DNA of 25,937 bases. It comes from a bacterium. GTDB lineage: Bacteria; Chloroflexota; Dormibacteria; Aeolococcales; Bog-877. The position numbers and the translations under genes are program-made. Position 1 is the stretch's first letter; the number at the start of each line of letters is the position of its first letter. The notes below the pieces were generated by a model. It searched no databases. It had not been told where the DNA came from and saw nothing but the letters and a program-made list of their open reading frames with translations. Shown one piece after another: positions 14,663 through 21,320 of this stretch. The stretch spans positions 1 through 25,937 of the forward strand of contig JAJZGN010000001.1 of assembly GCA_021798435.1 (NCBI GenBank), in the 5' to 3' direction.

Positions 14663-16143
14663 GCGGCCCTCAGCCGGCGTGGGCCGGAGAGGAGCCCCTG
14701 GTTTTTGAGATCGCCAAGGAGGTAGGCGCCGGCCCCAGGCTGCCATCCCCGGGGGTACCGGGTCCAGGCGCGGACGAGGCCATCCCGGAGCGCTGGCGCC
14801 GTCGGGTCCCCGCCCACATCCCCCAGGTGAGCGAGCCCGACCTGGCTCGCCACTTCGGCCGGCTGGCGAGGCGCAATCACAACCTCCAGCAGGGCGGCTA
14901 TCCCCTGGGTTCCTGCACCATGAAGTACAACCCGGCCATCAACGAACGGGTGGCGGCCCTACCGGGGTTCGCCGACCTGCATCCCTGGCAGCCGGTGGAG
15001 TCGATCCAGGGGGCGCTGGAGCTGATGTGGGGGTTGGAACGCCTCCTCTGCGAGATCACCGGGATGGACGCGGTCTCGCTGCAGCCGGCCGCCGGGGCCC
15101 ACGGCGAGTGGACCGGGCTGCGGATGATCCAGGCCCATCACCGCAGCCGAGGGGACCACTCCCGGACCAAGGTGATTGTGCCCGACACCGCCCACGGGAC
15201 CAACCCGGCCAGCGCCGCCCAGCTCGGCTTCCAGGTGGAGACGGTGGCCAGCTCTGCCGACGGCACGGTGGACCTGGAAGACCTCCGGGCCAAGCTCGGA
15301 CCCGAGGTGGCGGCGGTGATGCTCACCAACCCCAACACCCTCGGGATCTTCGAGCGCTCAATCGAGGAGATGGCGGAGATGGCTCACCGCGCGGGGGCCC
15401 TCGTCTACTACGACGGAGCCAACCTGAACGCCCTGGTGGGGGTGGCGCGCCCCGGGGACATGGGGTTCGACGTGGTCCACCTGAACCTGCACAAGACCTT
15501 CTCGACCCCCCACGGAGGGGGCGGTCCCGGGGCCGGGCCCGTGGGGGTGAGGGCCGACCTGGAGCCTTTCCTCCCCGTCCCCCGGATCCGCCGCCAGGGG
15601 GATGGATACCTCCTCGACTCCGACCTCCCCCAGAGCGTGGGCAAGGTCCGCTCCTACTACGGCAACTTCGGCATGCTGGTCCGCGCCTACGCCTACATCC
15701 TGGCCTACGGGAACGAGATCGGGGAGGTGGCCCGGGACGCGGTGCTCAACAGCCGCTACCTCCGCTCCCGACTTCGCCAGGTGCTGCCCACCCAGGTGGA
15801 CACCGACACCTTCCATGAGTTTGTCGCCACCCCCAAGCGCTCGGCCCACCCCGAGTTGCGGGCCCTCGACATCGCCAAGCGGATGATCGACTACGGGGTC
15901 CATCCGCCGACCGTCTACTTCCCCATCACCGTCCCCGAAGCGATGATGTTCGAGGTCACCGAGACCGAGTCCAAGCGCTCCCTGGACGACCTGGCGGAGA
16001 TCGTGCGGCTGATCATGGAGGAGGGGGGGCGGGACCCGGAGGTCCTGCTCTCGGCCCCCCAAGAGGCCCCCGTCGGGCGCGTGGACGAGGTGCGGGCGGC
16101 GCGCCAGCTGGTGCTGCGCTGGCGGCCCCCGACCGGCGGTTGA
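14659..16143 (+). CDS. gcvPB: Glycine dehydrogenase (decarboxylating) subunit 2
   Basis: PLP-bearing half of the split glycine decarboxylase. 494 residues (usual ~485-510). Motifs: QGGYPLGSCTMKYNPAINE, LQPAAGAHGEWTGL, PDTAHGTNPASAA, LTNPNTLGIFE, and the PLP site HLNLHKTFSTPHGGGGPG with Lys279 as the Schiff-base lysine. The C-terminus EFVATPKRS and PPTVYFPITVPEAMM-type segment is complete. GTG start at 14659 overlaps the gcvPA stop by four bases. The stop overlaps the pyrE ATG (TGATG). The first ~40 residues are more variable and Pro/Gly-rich, but belong to the frame. Confidence 0.97.
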   Translation: MSGPQPAWAGEEPLVFEIAKEVGAGPRLPSPGVPGPGADEAIPERWRRRVPAHIPQVSEPDLARHFGRLARRNHNLQQGGYPLGSCTMKYNPAINERVAALPGFADLHPWQPVESIQGALELMWGLERLLCEITGMDAVSLQPAAGAHGEWTGLRMIQAHHRSRGDHSRTKVIVPDTAHGTNPASAAQLGFQVETVASSADGTVDLEDLRAKLGPEVAAVMLTNPNTLGIFERSIEEMAEMAHRAGALVYYDGANLNALVGVARPGDMGFDVVHLNLHKTFSTPHGGGGPGAGPVGVRADLEPFLPVPRIRRQGDGYLLDSDLPQSVGKVRSYYGNFGMLVRAYAYILAYGNEIGEVARDAVLNSRYLRSRLRQVLPTQVDTDTFHEFVATPKRSAHPELRALDIAKRMIDYGVHPPTVYFPITVPEAMMFEVTETESKRSLDDLAEIVRLIMEEGGRDPEVLLSAPQEAPVGRVDEVRAARQLVLRWRPPTGG

Positions 16144-16727
16144 TGCCGCTCAGCGCCCCGGAGCGGCAGACGCTTCTCCGGCTCATGCTGGACCGGGCGT
16201 TCAGGGTGGGGGACTTCCTCCTTACCAGTGGCCGCCGCAGCCCCTACTACTTCGACGGCCGGCTGGTGACGCTGGACCCGGTGGGCGCGCTCCTGGTGGG
16301 GCGGGCGCTCCTGGAGTTCGCCCGCCAGGATGGCGCCGAGGCGGTCTGCGGTCCCACGCTGGGCGCCGACCCCATGGTCACCGCCGTGGCGCTCTGCAGC
16401 GCCCTGGACGAGGGGCCGCGGGTGGCGGCATTCATCGTCCGCAAGGGCACCAAGGAGCACGGGGTGGGCGGGGACTTCGCGGGCCCTCCCCCGACCCCCG
16501 GCCAGCCGGTGGCCGTCGTCGATGACGCCCTGACCAGCGGGGGCTCCCTGCTCGCGGCGGCCGAGAGGGTGCGGGCGGCGGGCGCCAGGGTGGTGTGCCT
16601 CTACACCCTGCTGGACCGGGAGGAGGGGGGCCGGGAGCGGGTGGAGGCCGCTGGCCATCGGCTGCGGGCCATCTTCACCCGGTCGGAGCTCCTCGCCGGC
16701 CCTCCCTCCCCGGGCCCCCGGCCGTAG
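16143..16727 (+). CDS. pyrE: Orotate phosphoribosyltransferase
   Basis: Makes orotidine 5'-monophosphate from orotate and PRPP, the fifth step of UMP synthesis. 194 residues from the ATG at 16143, which overlaps the gcvPB stop; a TTG one codon earlier is less likely. Type-I PRT fold: FLLTSGRRSPYYFDGR is the OPRT N-terminal substrate segment, FIVRKGTKEHGVGG is the flexible catalytic loop, and VAVVDDALTSGGSLL is the PRPP-binding motif. The Asp-Asp pair is present. The rest of the pyr pathway is not nearby, so pyrE has been placed in a glycine-cleavage operon. A PRPP-dependent transferase of different substrate is possible but less likely. Confidence 0.9.
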   Translation: MPLSAPERQTLLRLMLDRAFRVGDFLLTSGRRSPYYFDGRLVTLDPVGALLVGRALLEFARQDGAEAVCGPTLGADPMVTAVALCSALDEGPRVAAFIVRKGTKEHGVGGDFAGPPPTPGQPVAVVDDALTSGGSLLAAAERVRAAGARVVCLYTLLDREEGGRERVEAAGHRLRAIFTRSELLAGPPSPGPRP

Positions 16728-16729
16728 CC

Positions 16730-17443
16730 GTGCTCTCGCCCCGGGCAGGGGTGGGGGCGCTGGCGCTGCTGGCCCTCACCCTCTCGGCCTGCGGAGCCGG
16801 CGTGTCCAGCGCCGCCGGGGCTCAGCGGGCGCTGACGGGCCAGCTCCCGGTCAACGCCCACTCCCGGCCGGTGAGCGAGGGGAGCGCCGCCTGCAGCCCC
16901 GACGGTGGCTTCTACGTGGATCACAGCAGCATCGCCTTCTACTACAGCCGCCAGGTGCCGCTCGCCGACATCCTCCCCCTCCTCTCCGGGGCCGAGGCCC
17001 GGGACGCGCGCCAGCTGGCGGGGCTGGGCCCACTGCTGGAGGTGGTGGCCCTGGCCCGGAACCCGGGGGCGTCCACCTGCGGAGTGGGCCTCACCCAGAC
17101 GGTGCTGGAGACCTCCGCTGCCAACGGCGGAACCGTGCACCTGGTCCCCCGGGGGGCCCGCAGCCAGGTGCAGCTCAGCTACTACGACCCGATCCGGCCC
17201 GTCCTGGTCCTCTCCAGCAACCGTCTCGACCTCTGCTCGGCGGACGTGAACCCGGGGGCCACCGTCTGGCTGCTGGCGGTCTTCCCCCCGGTGCGCCAGG
17301 GGATCCCGCTGGCGCTGGTCAATCCCGCCCCCCAGTACGGTTTCTTCATGCCGGTGGGGCGGGGCGCCGTCCCGGCCCGGGTACCGACCGACCTGTTCAG
17401 CGAGGACGTGAACCACTGCCTCCAGATCCTGAGCGCCGGCTGA
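16730..17443 (+). CDS. Predicted lipoprotein of unknown function
   Basis: 237 residues from GTG 16730, two bases after the pyrE stop; a longer open frame begins inside pyrE but would bury the signal peptide. The N-terminus has a hydrophobic stretch (residues 7-18) and the lipobox L18-S19-A20-C21, so the protein should be lipidated. The mature domain has four further cysteines that could form two disulfides (in AACSPDGG, ASTCGVGLT, RLDLCSADVN and DVNHCLQIL), which fits an exported, oxidised fold. No family is recognised. Placed between pyrE and a protein-repair methyltransferase, with its stop overlapping the latter (CTGA), so it is part of the operon. Confidence 0.75.
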   Translation: MLSPRAGVGALALLALTLSACGAGVSSAAGAQRALTGQLPVNAHSRPVSEGSAACSPDGGFYVDHSSIAFYYSRQVPLADILPLLSGAEARDARQLAGLGPLLEVVALARNPGASTCGVGLTQTVLETSAANGGTVHLVPRGARSQVQLSYYDPIRPVLVLSSNRLDLCSADVNPGATVWLLAVFPPVRQGIPLALVNPAPQYGFFMPVGRGAVPARVPTDLFSEDVNHCLQILSAG

Positions 17444-18081
17444 GGGAGGAGCGGGCGGAGCTATGGGGCCGGCTTGGGCCGGCCCTCCCTCCGGAAGCGC
17501 GGGCGGCGCTGGAGCGGGTCCCGCGGGAGGTCTTCCTACCGGCCCGGGAGCAGCCCCTCGCCTACCAGAACCGGCCGCTGGCCATCGGCTGGGGGCAGAC
17601 GTGCTCCCAGCCGGAGATGGTGGGGGTGATGGTGGCAGCGCTGCTGCCGCTGTCGGGGGCGAGGGTGCTGGAGGTGGGAGCCGGGAGCGGGTACATGGCC
17701 GCGGTGCTCCGGGCCGCGGGAGCCCTGGAGGTGGTGGCGCTGGAACTCATCCCCGCGCTGGCCGCGACCGCCCGGCACAACCTGAGCCGAGCCGGGGTGG
17801 GGACGGTCGAGGTCCGCTGCCAGGACGGCCGCCGCGGGGCCCCGGACCGCGCCCCCTTCCAGGCGGTGGTGATCTCGGCCGCGGCGGAGGCGGTGCCGGA
17901 GGCGCTGTTCGAGCAGGTGGCCGAGGGGGGCAGTGTCCTGGCGCCGCTGGGGGGGCCGGAGGAACAGGAGCTGGTGCGGCTCCGCCGGGGCGGCGGTGGC
18001 AAGTGGCAGGGGGAGAAGCTCGGGCCCTGCCGCTTCGTCCCGCTTCTCGACTGGTCCATCCTGGGTGACAGGGGCCGCTGA
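17440..18081 (+). CDS. pcm: Protein-L-isoaspartate O-methyltransferase family
   Basis: SAM-dependent methyltransferase that starts repair of isoaspartyl damage in proteins. 213 residues from CTG 17440, the normal family length. RVPREVFLPAREQPLAYQNR (residues ~27-46) and the hallmark AIGWGQTCSQPEM (48-60) lie upstream of the first ATG in frame (17617, residue 60), so that ATG cannot be the true start; no ATG/GTG/TTG exists before it, and CTG 17440 overlaps the preceding stop as CTGA. SAM motif I is VLEVGAGSGY (76-85), then VVALELIPALA, VRCQDGRRG, and AVVISAAAEAVPE as post-I and II. Cys55 replaces the usual Ile in GQTISQP. Possibly divergent substrate range. Confidence 0.88.
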   Translation: MREERAELWGRLGPALPPEARAALERVPREVFLPAREQPLAYQNRPLAIGWGQTCSQPEMVGVMVAALLPLSGARVLEVGAGSGYMAAVLRAAGALEVVALELIPALAATARHNLSRAGVGTVEVRCQDGRRGAPDRAPFQAVVISAAAEAVPEALFEQVAEGGSVLAPLGGPEEQELVRLRRGGGGKWQGEKLGPCRFVPLLDWSILGDRGR

Positions 18082-18110
18082 AGCGTTTCTTTGGCGATGG
18101 CGCGTGCGCG

Positions 18111-18680
18111 TTGACCACCCCACCGGCTCCGCCCGACGCGCCGTCCGGAGAGCCCGGGCCCCCGCCCTACCGGCCCGGCAGCGCCGAGGACTTCGACCGC
18201 CTCTACCGGGTGGCGTATCCCCGGATCCTGGCGACCCTGGTGGGAATGCTGCGCGACCGCGAGGCCGCCGAGGATTGCGCCCAGGAGGCCTTCGTCCGGG
18301 CCTACCGGGCCTGGCCGAGGTGGCGGGAAGTGGCTCCGGCGGAGGCCTGGCTGCACCGGATCGCCATCAACGTGGCGGTCTCCCACCGCCGCCGCGAGCG
18401 GCTGCGCCAGGTGGGTGAGCTGGTGCGGCGCCTGGGCCAGCCAGGGCCGGGGCCTGACCCCACCTCCGCGGAGGGATCGGTGCTGACCCGGGAGCTGGCG
18501 GCCCTGCCGCCCAAGCAGGCGGCCGTGATCGTCCTGCGCCACCTTCACGGTTACTCCAACCGAGAGATCGCTCTCGCCCTCAGGGTCCCCGAGCAGACGG
18601 TGGCCTCGCGGCTGGCAGCCGCCAAGACGCGGCTCCGGGCCCGGCTGGGCGGTGAGTTTGGAGAGACGATGGTTGATTGA
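18111..18680 (+). CDS. ECF-type RNA polymerase sigma factor (intact copy)
   Basis: 189 residues from TTG 18111. Region 2: FDRLYRVAYPRILATLVGML, AEDCAQEAFVRAYRAW (the DcxQEaF core of 2.2) and WLHRIAINVAVSHRRR (2.4). Linker LGQPGPGPDPTSAEGS. Region 4: LAALPPKQAAVIVLRHLHGY followed by the helix-turn-helix SNREIALALRVPEQTVASRL. All expected parts are present. No Shine-Dalgarno precedes TTG; an in-frame CTG at 18078 overlapping the pcm stop (CTGA) may be the true start and would add 11 residues. No anti-sigma gene follows it; the probable partner lies 1.9 kb downstream behind a truncated duplicate of this gene's 3' half. It is the last gene of the gcv operon as now arranged. Confidence 0.9.
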   Translation: MTTPPAPPDAPSGEPGPPPYRPGSAEDFDRLYRVAYPRILATLVGMLRDREAAEDCAQEAFVRAYRAWPRWREVAPAEAWLHRIAINVAVSHRRRERLRQVGELVRRLGQPGPGPDPTSAEGSVLTRELAALPPKQAAVIVLRHLHGYSNREIALALRVPEQTVASRLAAAKTRLRARLGGEFGETMVD

Positions 18681-18686
18681 TCGACC
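18362..18686 (+). repeat. Direct repeat, copy 1 (3' half of ECF sigma gene)
   Basis: 325 bases nearly identical to 20265-20586. By hand count about 19 mismatches plus one missing Arg codon in copy 2, about 94% identity. Same orientation, about 1.9 kb apart. Confidence 0.93.
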
Positions 18687-18985
18687 AGGGGCGCGGCCGA
18701 AAAGCCGGACGTGGAGTGGGATTGGAGATCGTCAGGGTGGGGTGTGCAGGGGGAGGATGGGGCGGGGTCGCATCAGCGGGTGGTCCGGCCCATGCCTTGG
18801 AGGGTGTTAGGCTCACCTGACCCCGGGGGGGTGTACGGCCCGCCCGCAGTATCCGCTCTGATGCAAGCACAACCCCAGTTCGGGCCGAGGACTGGTGATC
18901 CTGCGCCACCCCCACCCGGCACTCCTTCAGGCGGCGGGGGTGGCGTCAGGGGTCCGATTTCGACCGGTTCTGCAAGGACCCGCAG
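18681..18985. other. Non-coding or decayed region
   Basis: About 300 bases with no frame I can support on either strand; composition is less uniformly GC-coding than its neighbours. It lies between the intact sigma gene and a transposase remnant and is probably decayed mobile-element or insertion-junction sequence. Confidence 0.5.
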
Positions 18986-19330
18986 GTGGGCGAGCGCCGG
19001 ATTGCCCGGCTGATGCCACTGGGGTTGCGCCGGCCTTGCTACCGCGGCTGGCACGAGACCCCCTTCCACGTGCTCATGACCGCGGCGGAGGCCAACCTCA
19101 CTCTGCTGGCCGGGCAGACGGACCCCAGTCGCCCTTCACCGCAGCCGCGTGGAGGCGGTCGAGACCGACCCTCCACCTCACCGCCCGGCACCACCGCGTC
19201 GACCCCGACCCCCCTGGGGCAATTCGTCGCTTTCGCGAACCAAGTCCGCCGATTCGCAGCGCGCCTGGTCCGACCTCGGCCGACCACTCGGCTGGCCTTC
19301 GCCACACCGACTTCCCGGCTGCGCTTCTAA
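18986..19330 (+). pseudogene. Transposase C-terminal remnant (IS1182-like)
   Basis: The translated segment GERRIARLMPLGLRRPCYRG followed by HETPFHVLMTAAEANLTLLAG resembles the conserved C-terminal part of DDE transposases of the IS1182/IS4-like group (the R-x-RYRG...AA..NL..L pattern). The frame continues upstream of 18986 with SDFDRFCKDPQV, which is also consistent, but the catalytic DDE domain is absent. After about residue 45 the sequence becomes a Pro/Arg-rich, non-globular stretch, then ends with a short segment, LAFATPTSRLRF, that looks like a transposase tail. I could not find terminal inverted repeats. Most likely a 5'-truncated, decayed insertion sequence. Confidence 0.5.
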
Positions 19331-19333
19331 GAT
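19328..19333 (+). promoter_or_regulatory. Predicted -10 box (leaderless) of the DUF4386-like gene
   Basis: TAAGAT ends six bases before the GTG at 19340. Its first three bases are the stop codon of the transposase remnant frame, so the promoter core lies at the end of the element. Confidence 0.55.
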
Positions 19334-19339
19334 GCCCCC

Positions 19340-20038
19340 GTGCGGTTCGATAGGGGCGGTGCGCAGCCTGGATTGGGCGCTTCTGGTTTCCTCGGGGTGG
19401 GGTTGCTCGTGTCTGGCTTCGCCGTCAACCCAGGGCCGCCCCCCGGGGAAACGGCATCCCATCTGCTCGCCTACGCTGGCGCGAACCACAGCGCGATCCT
19501 CATTGGTGGCTGGCTCCAGGTCACCGGCACTCTCGTACTCGCGGTCTTCGCCCTGGCGCTGGCGAGCTCCGCCGGATTCCTAGGACGTGTGAGCGGGGCG
19601 GTGCTGGTAGTCGGGCTCTGCACGCTGCTCGCTGTCAGCCTGGGCGAGATGGTCTGCTATGCGGGGCTCGCCAGCAGCCACGGGGCGACGGTCCGGGTGG
19701 CCGCCGACCTGATCCCAGGAGTCCAGCACGGCTACACGATCGTCGCTGCCCCCTTGGTCTTTCTTGCGCTCGGGATGGGGATCCTGCGGTCCGCCAGCCT
19801 GCCCAAGACCCTGGCGATGGCGGCCCTTGGGTTTGGAATCACTTTTTGGGTCCTCGGACTGGTCGGGGTGATCGCTTCCATCCAGCCATTGGTGGACTTC
19901 TTCGCCGGCTTCCAGGCGTTGTGGTGGGTGGTGGCGGCGGCGACTGTGGGACTGAGGGGAGTGGGCCGCGCCTCAGGAGCCGAGGCCGGCGGGCCGCCAG
20001 GGCCGGGAGCGCCGCTGGCACCGGCTACGGCCTCGTAG
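19340..20038 (+). CDS. Multi-pass membrane protein, DUF4386-like
   Basis: 232 residues with about six hydrophobic segments: roughly residues 12-28, 50-75, 80-100, 125-148, 155-180 and 185-205, then a Gly/Pro/Ala-rich soluble tail. The opening pattern (short charged N-terminus, GFLGVGLLVSGF, a loop NPGPPPGETASHLLAYAG, then NHSAILIGGWLQVTGT) follows the DUF4386 family, whose function is unknown. GTG 19340 is supported by the -10 box six bases upstream. It is less GC-rich at third positions in places than the surrounding operons and lies alone between a transposase remnant and the truncated sigma copy, so it is probably acquired cargo. Confidence 0.7.
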   Translation: MRFDRGGAQPGLGASGFLGVGLLVSGFAVNPGPPPGETASHLLAYAGANHSAILIGGWLQVTGTLVLAVFALALASSAGFLGRVSGAVLVVGLCTLLAVSLGEMVCYAGLASSHGATVRVAADLIPGVQHGYTIVAAPLVFLALGMGILRSASLPKTLAMAALGFGITFWVLGLVGVIASIQPLVDFFAGFQALWWVVAAATVGLRGVGRASGAEAGGPPGPGAPLAPATAS

Positions 20039-20229
20039 CTCGGGGGAGCCCTGCGCCGCTTGAAGCCTCGGACTCCGCTCCAAGGGCCACCCAGGGCGGG
20101 AGAACTCAGTGATCGCCTCTGGGGAGTTTCAAGAGACTGTCACCAAGGTCGCGTGCGCAGGGTGTCAGAGCCCACGGAGCCGAGTCCGGAACGCCGCTGC
20201 GCGGGCCCCATGGCCCCCGATCCCGCCCG
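20039..20229. other. Intergenic stretch before the truncated sigma copy
   Basis: About 190 bases with no supported gene, promoter or repeat. It may hold decayed remains of the 5' half of the second sigma copy, but I can show no clear match. Confidence 0.4.
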
Positions 20230-20625
20230 GTGCGGCCGACCGAGGTAAGTGACGCTGTCCCCAGCGCCATCAACGTGGCGGTCTCCCACCGCCGCGAGCG
20301 GGTGCGCCGGGTGGGTGAGCTGGTGAGGCGCCTGGGCCAGCCGGGGCCGGGTCCTGACCCCACCTCCGCGGAGGGATCGGTGCTGACCCGGGAGCTGGCG
20401 GCCCTGCCGCCCAAGCAGGCGGCCGTGATCGTCCTGCGCCACCTTCACGGCTACTCCAACCGGGAGATCGCTCCCGCCCCGAGGCTCCCCGAGCAGACGG
20501 TGGCCTCGCGGCTGGCAGCCGCCAAGACGCGGCTCCGGGCCCGGCCGGGAAGTGAGTACGGAGAGGCGATGGTTGATTCGTCGACCGGCGGCGTTTCCTC
20601 TGGTGAAGATGCCCCAGGGAAGTAG
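20230..20625 (+). pseudogene. 5'-truncated second copy of the ECF sigma gene
   Basis: The readable frame (from GTG 20230) carries AINVAVSHRRERVRRVGEL onward, equal to the 3' half of the intact sigma gene at 18111; region 2, needed for core and -10 binding, is missing. Relative to copy 1 it has lost one Arg codon and gained prolines in the region 4 recognition helices (IALALRVP to IAPAPRLP, and RLGGEF to RPGSEY), which should break the helix-turn-helix. The stop shared by copy 1 is changed (TGA to TCG), so the frame runs on for 15 residues (SSTGGVSSGEDAPGK). It overlaps the start of the next gene by 17 bases, the coupling expected for a sigma/anti-sigma pair, so this copy marks the ancestral 3' junction. 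Confidence 0.82.
20265..20586 (+). repeat. Direct repeat, copy 2 (3' half of ECF sigma gene)
   Basis: Partner of 18362-18686; offset 1903 bases at the left edge and 1900 at the right edge because of one three-base deletion. Similarity stops sharply at both edges. Confidence 0.93.
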
Positions 20626-21175
20626 CGGTCTCGACCTCGACCGGCTGCTGGAGCAGGAGCTCCATCAGCAGCAGGTGGACGCCGGGCGGCTGGCGCCGCC
20701 GGCACCCCGGTACCGCTCCCTGGCGCTCCAAGGAGGACGACACATGTCGATGCTGCCCTCGTTTCTGGCCGGTCTCTCGCTCAAGGCGGCGGCGGGGATC
20801 GCCCTGGCAGCCGCCGCGGTCGGGGGGGGCGCCGCCGCCACCGTGGTCACCCACAGCGTCAGCCCTGTGACCTGGGGGCAGGACGTGGTGAGCGCCCTTC
20901 AAGGTTGCAAGGCAGATTACCTGCCGTCGGGGAGCGGGACGAACCCGGGGGCGGAGGGCCAGCACAACGTGGGCCGGTGCATCAGCGCCTTCGCCAGGAC
21001 CCACGGCCAGCAGGAGCGGGCGGCGCATGCCAACCCGTCCGGCACTCCCAAGCCCATGCCCACCCCCAAGGGGCACGGCCGCCCTTCTTCCCTCCCGACC
21101 CCGCCCGGGAAGGGACGGCCCAGCTCCCTCCCCACTCCGCGCGGCCGACCCAGCTCCCTGCCGACATCCGGCTGA
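20609..21175 (+). CDS. Single-pass membrane protein with GRPSS repeats, putative sigma partner
   Basis: 188 residues from ATG 20609, which overlaps the end of the truncated sigma copy. Residues 8-26 (LDLDRLLEQELHQQQVDAG) form a short acidic helix of the kind seen at anti-sigma N-termini; residues ~50-78 (FLAGLSLKAAAGIALAAAA and on) are one membrane segment; then an exported domain with two cysteines (LQGCKADYLPSG, NVGRCISAFARTHGQQ) and a Pro-rich tail with three copies of GRPSSLPT (157-164, 169-176, 179-186). A second in-frame ATG at 20744 has a strong Shine-Dalgarno (AAGGAGG), so a shorter 143-residue form starting just before the membrane helix is plausible or even the main product. It has no recognised zinc-binding anti-sigma motif; the role as sigma regulator is inferred from position. 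Confidence 0.65.
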   Translation: MPQGSSGLDLDRLLEQELHQQQVDAGRLAPPAPRYRSLALQGGRHMSMLPSFLAGLSLKAAAGIALAAAAVGGGAAATVVTHSVSPVTWGQDVVSALQGCKADYLPSGSGTNPGAEGQHNVGRCISAFARTHGQQERAAHANPSGTPKPMPTPKGHGRPSSLPTPPGKGRPSSLPTPRGRPSSLPTSG

Positions 21176-21216
21176 CCTAAGAGCGGGGCCGCCTCCCCTG
21201 GACTCTGGAGGCGCCC

Positions 21217-21250
21217 GGGGCGCCTGGCGCCAACCCAGCCCAGGCGCCCC
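21217..21250. terminator. Long GC hairpin between convergent genes
   Basis: GGGGCGCCTGG and CCAGGCGCCCC make a perfect 11-pair stem with a 12-base loop. It lies between the convergent GRPSS-repeat gene and the DUF998 gene, so it could act as a bidirectional terminator although no U tract is present. Confidence 0.5.
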
Positions 21251-21320
21251 CCGCTGCTCGCGGGGCCGGCCTGCTCCCTTCGAGGTGGTGCTGGACAGCC
21301 GCCGCGGCCGTCCGTAGACA

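Noticed and set aside
13370..14746. 458-codon minus-strand open frame opposite gcvPA
   Set aside because: Shadow of gcvPA; low-complexity His/Gly/Arg-rich translation with no recognisable domain.
18711..19013. Plus-strand open frame in the decayed region after the sigma gene
   Set aside because: Gly/Pro-rich, no homology pattern, no start signals; overlaps equally open frames on the other strand.
20245..20264. GTAAGT...CCCCAG, an intron-like donor and acceptor right before the repeated sigma sequence
   Set aside because: Too short (20 bases) and in a bacterial context; it only coincides with the junction of the truncated copy.
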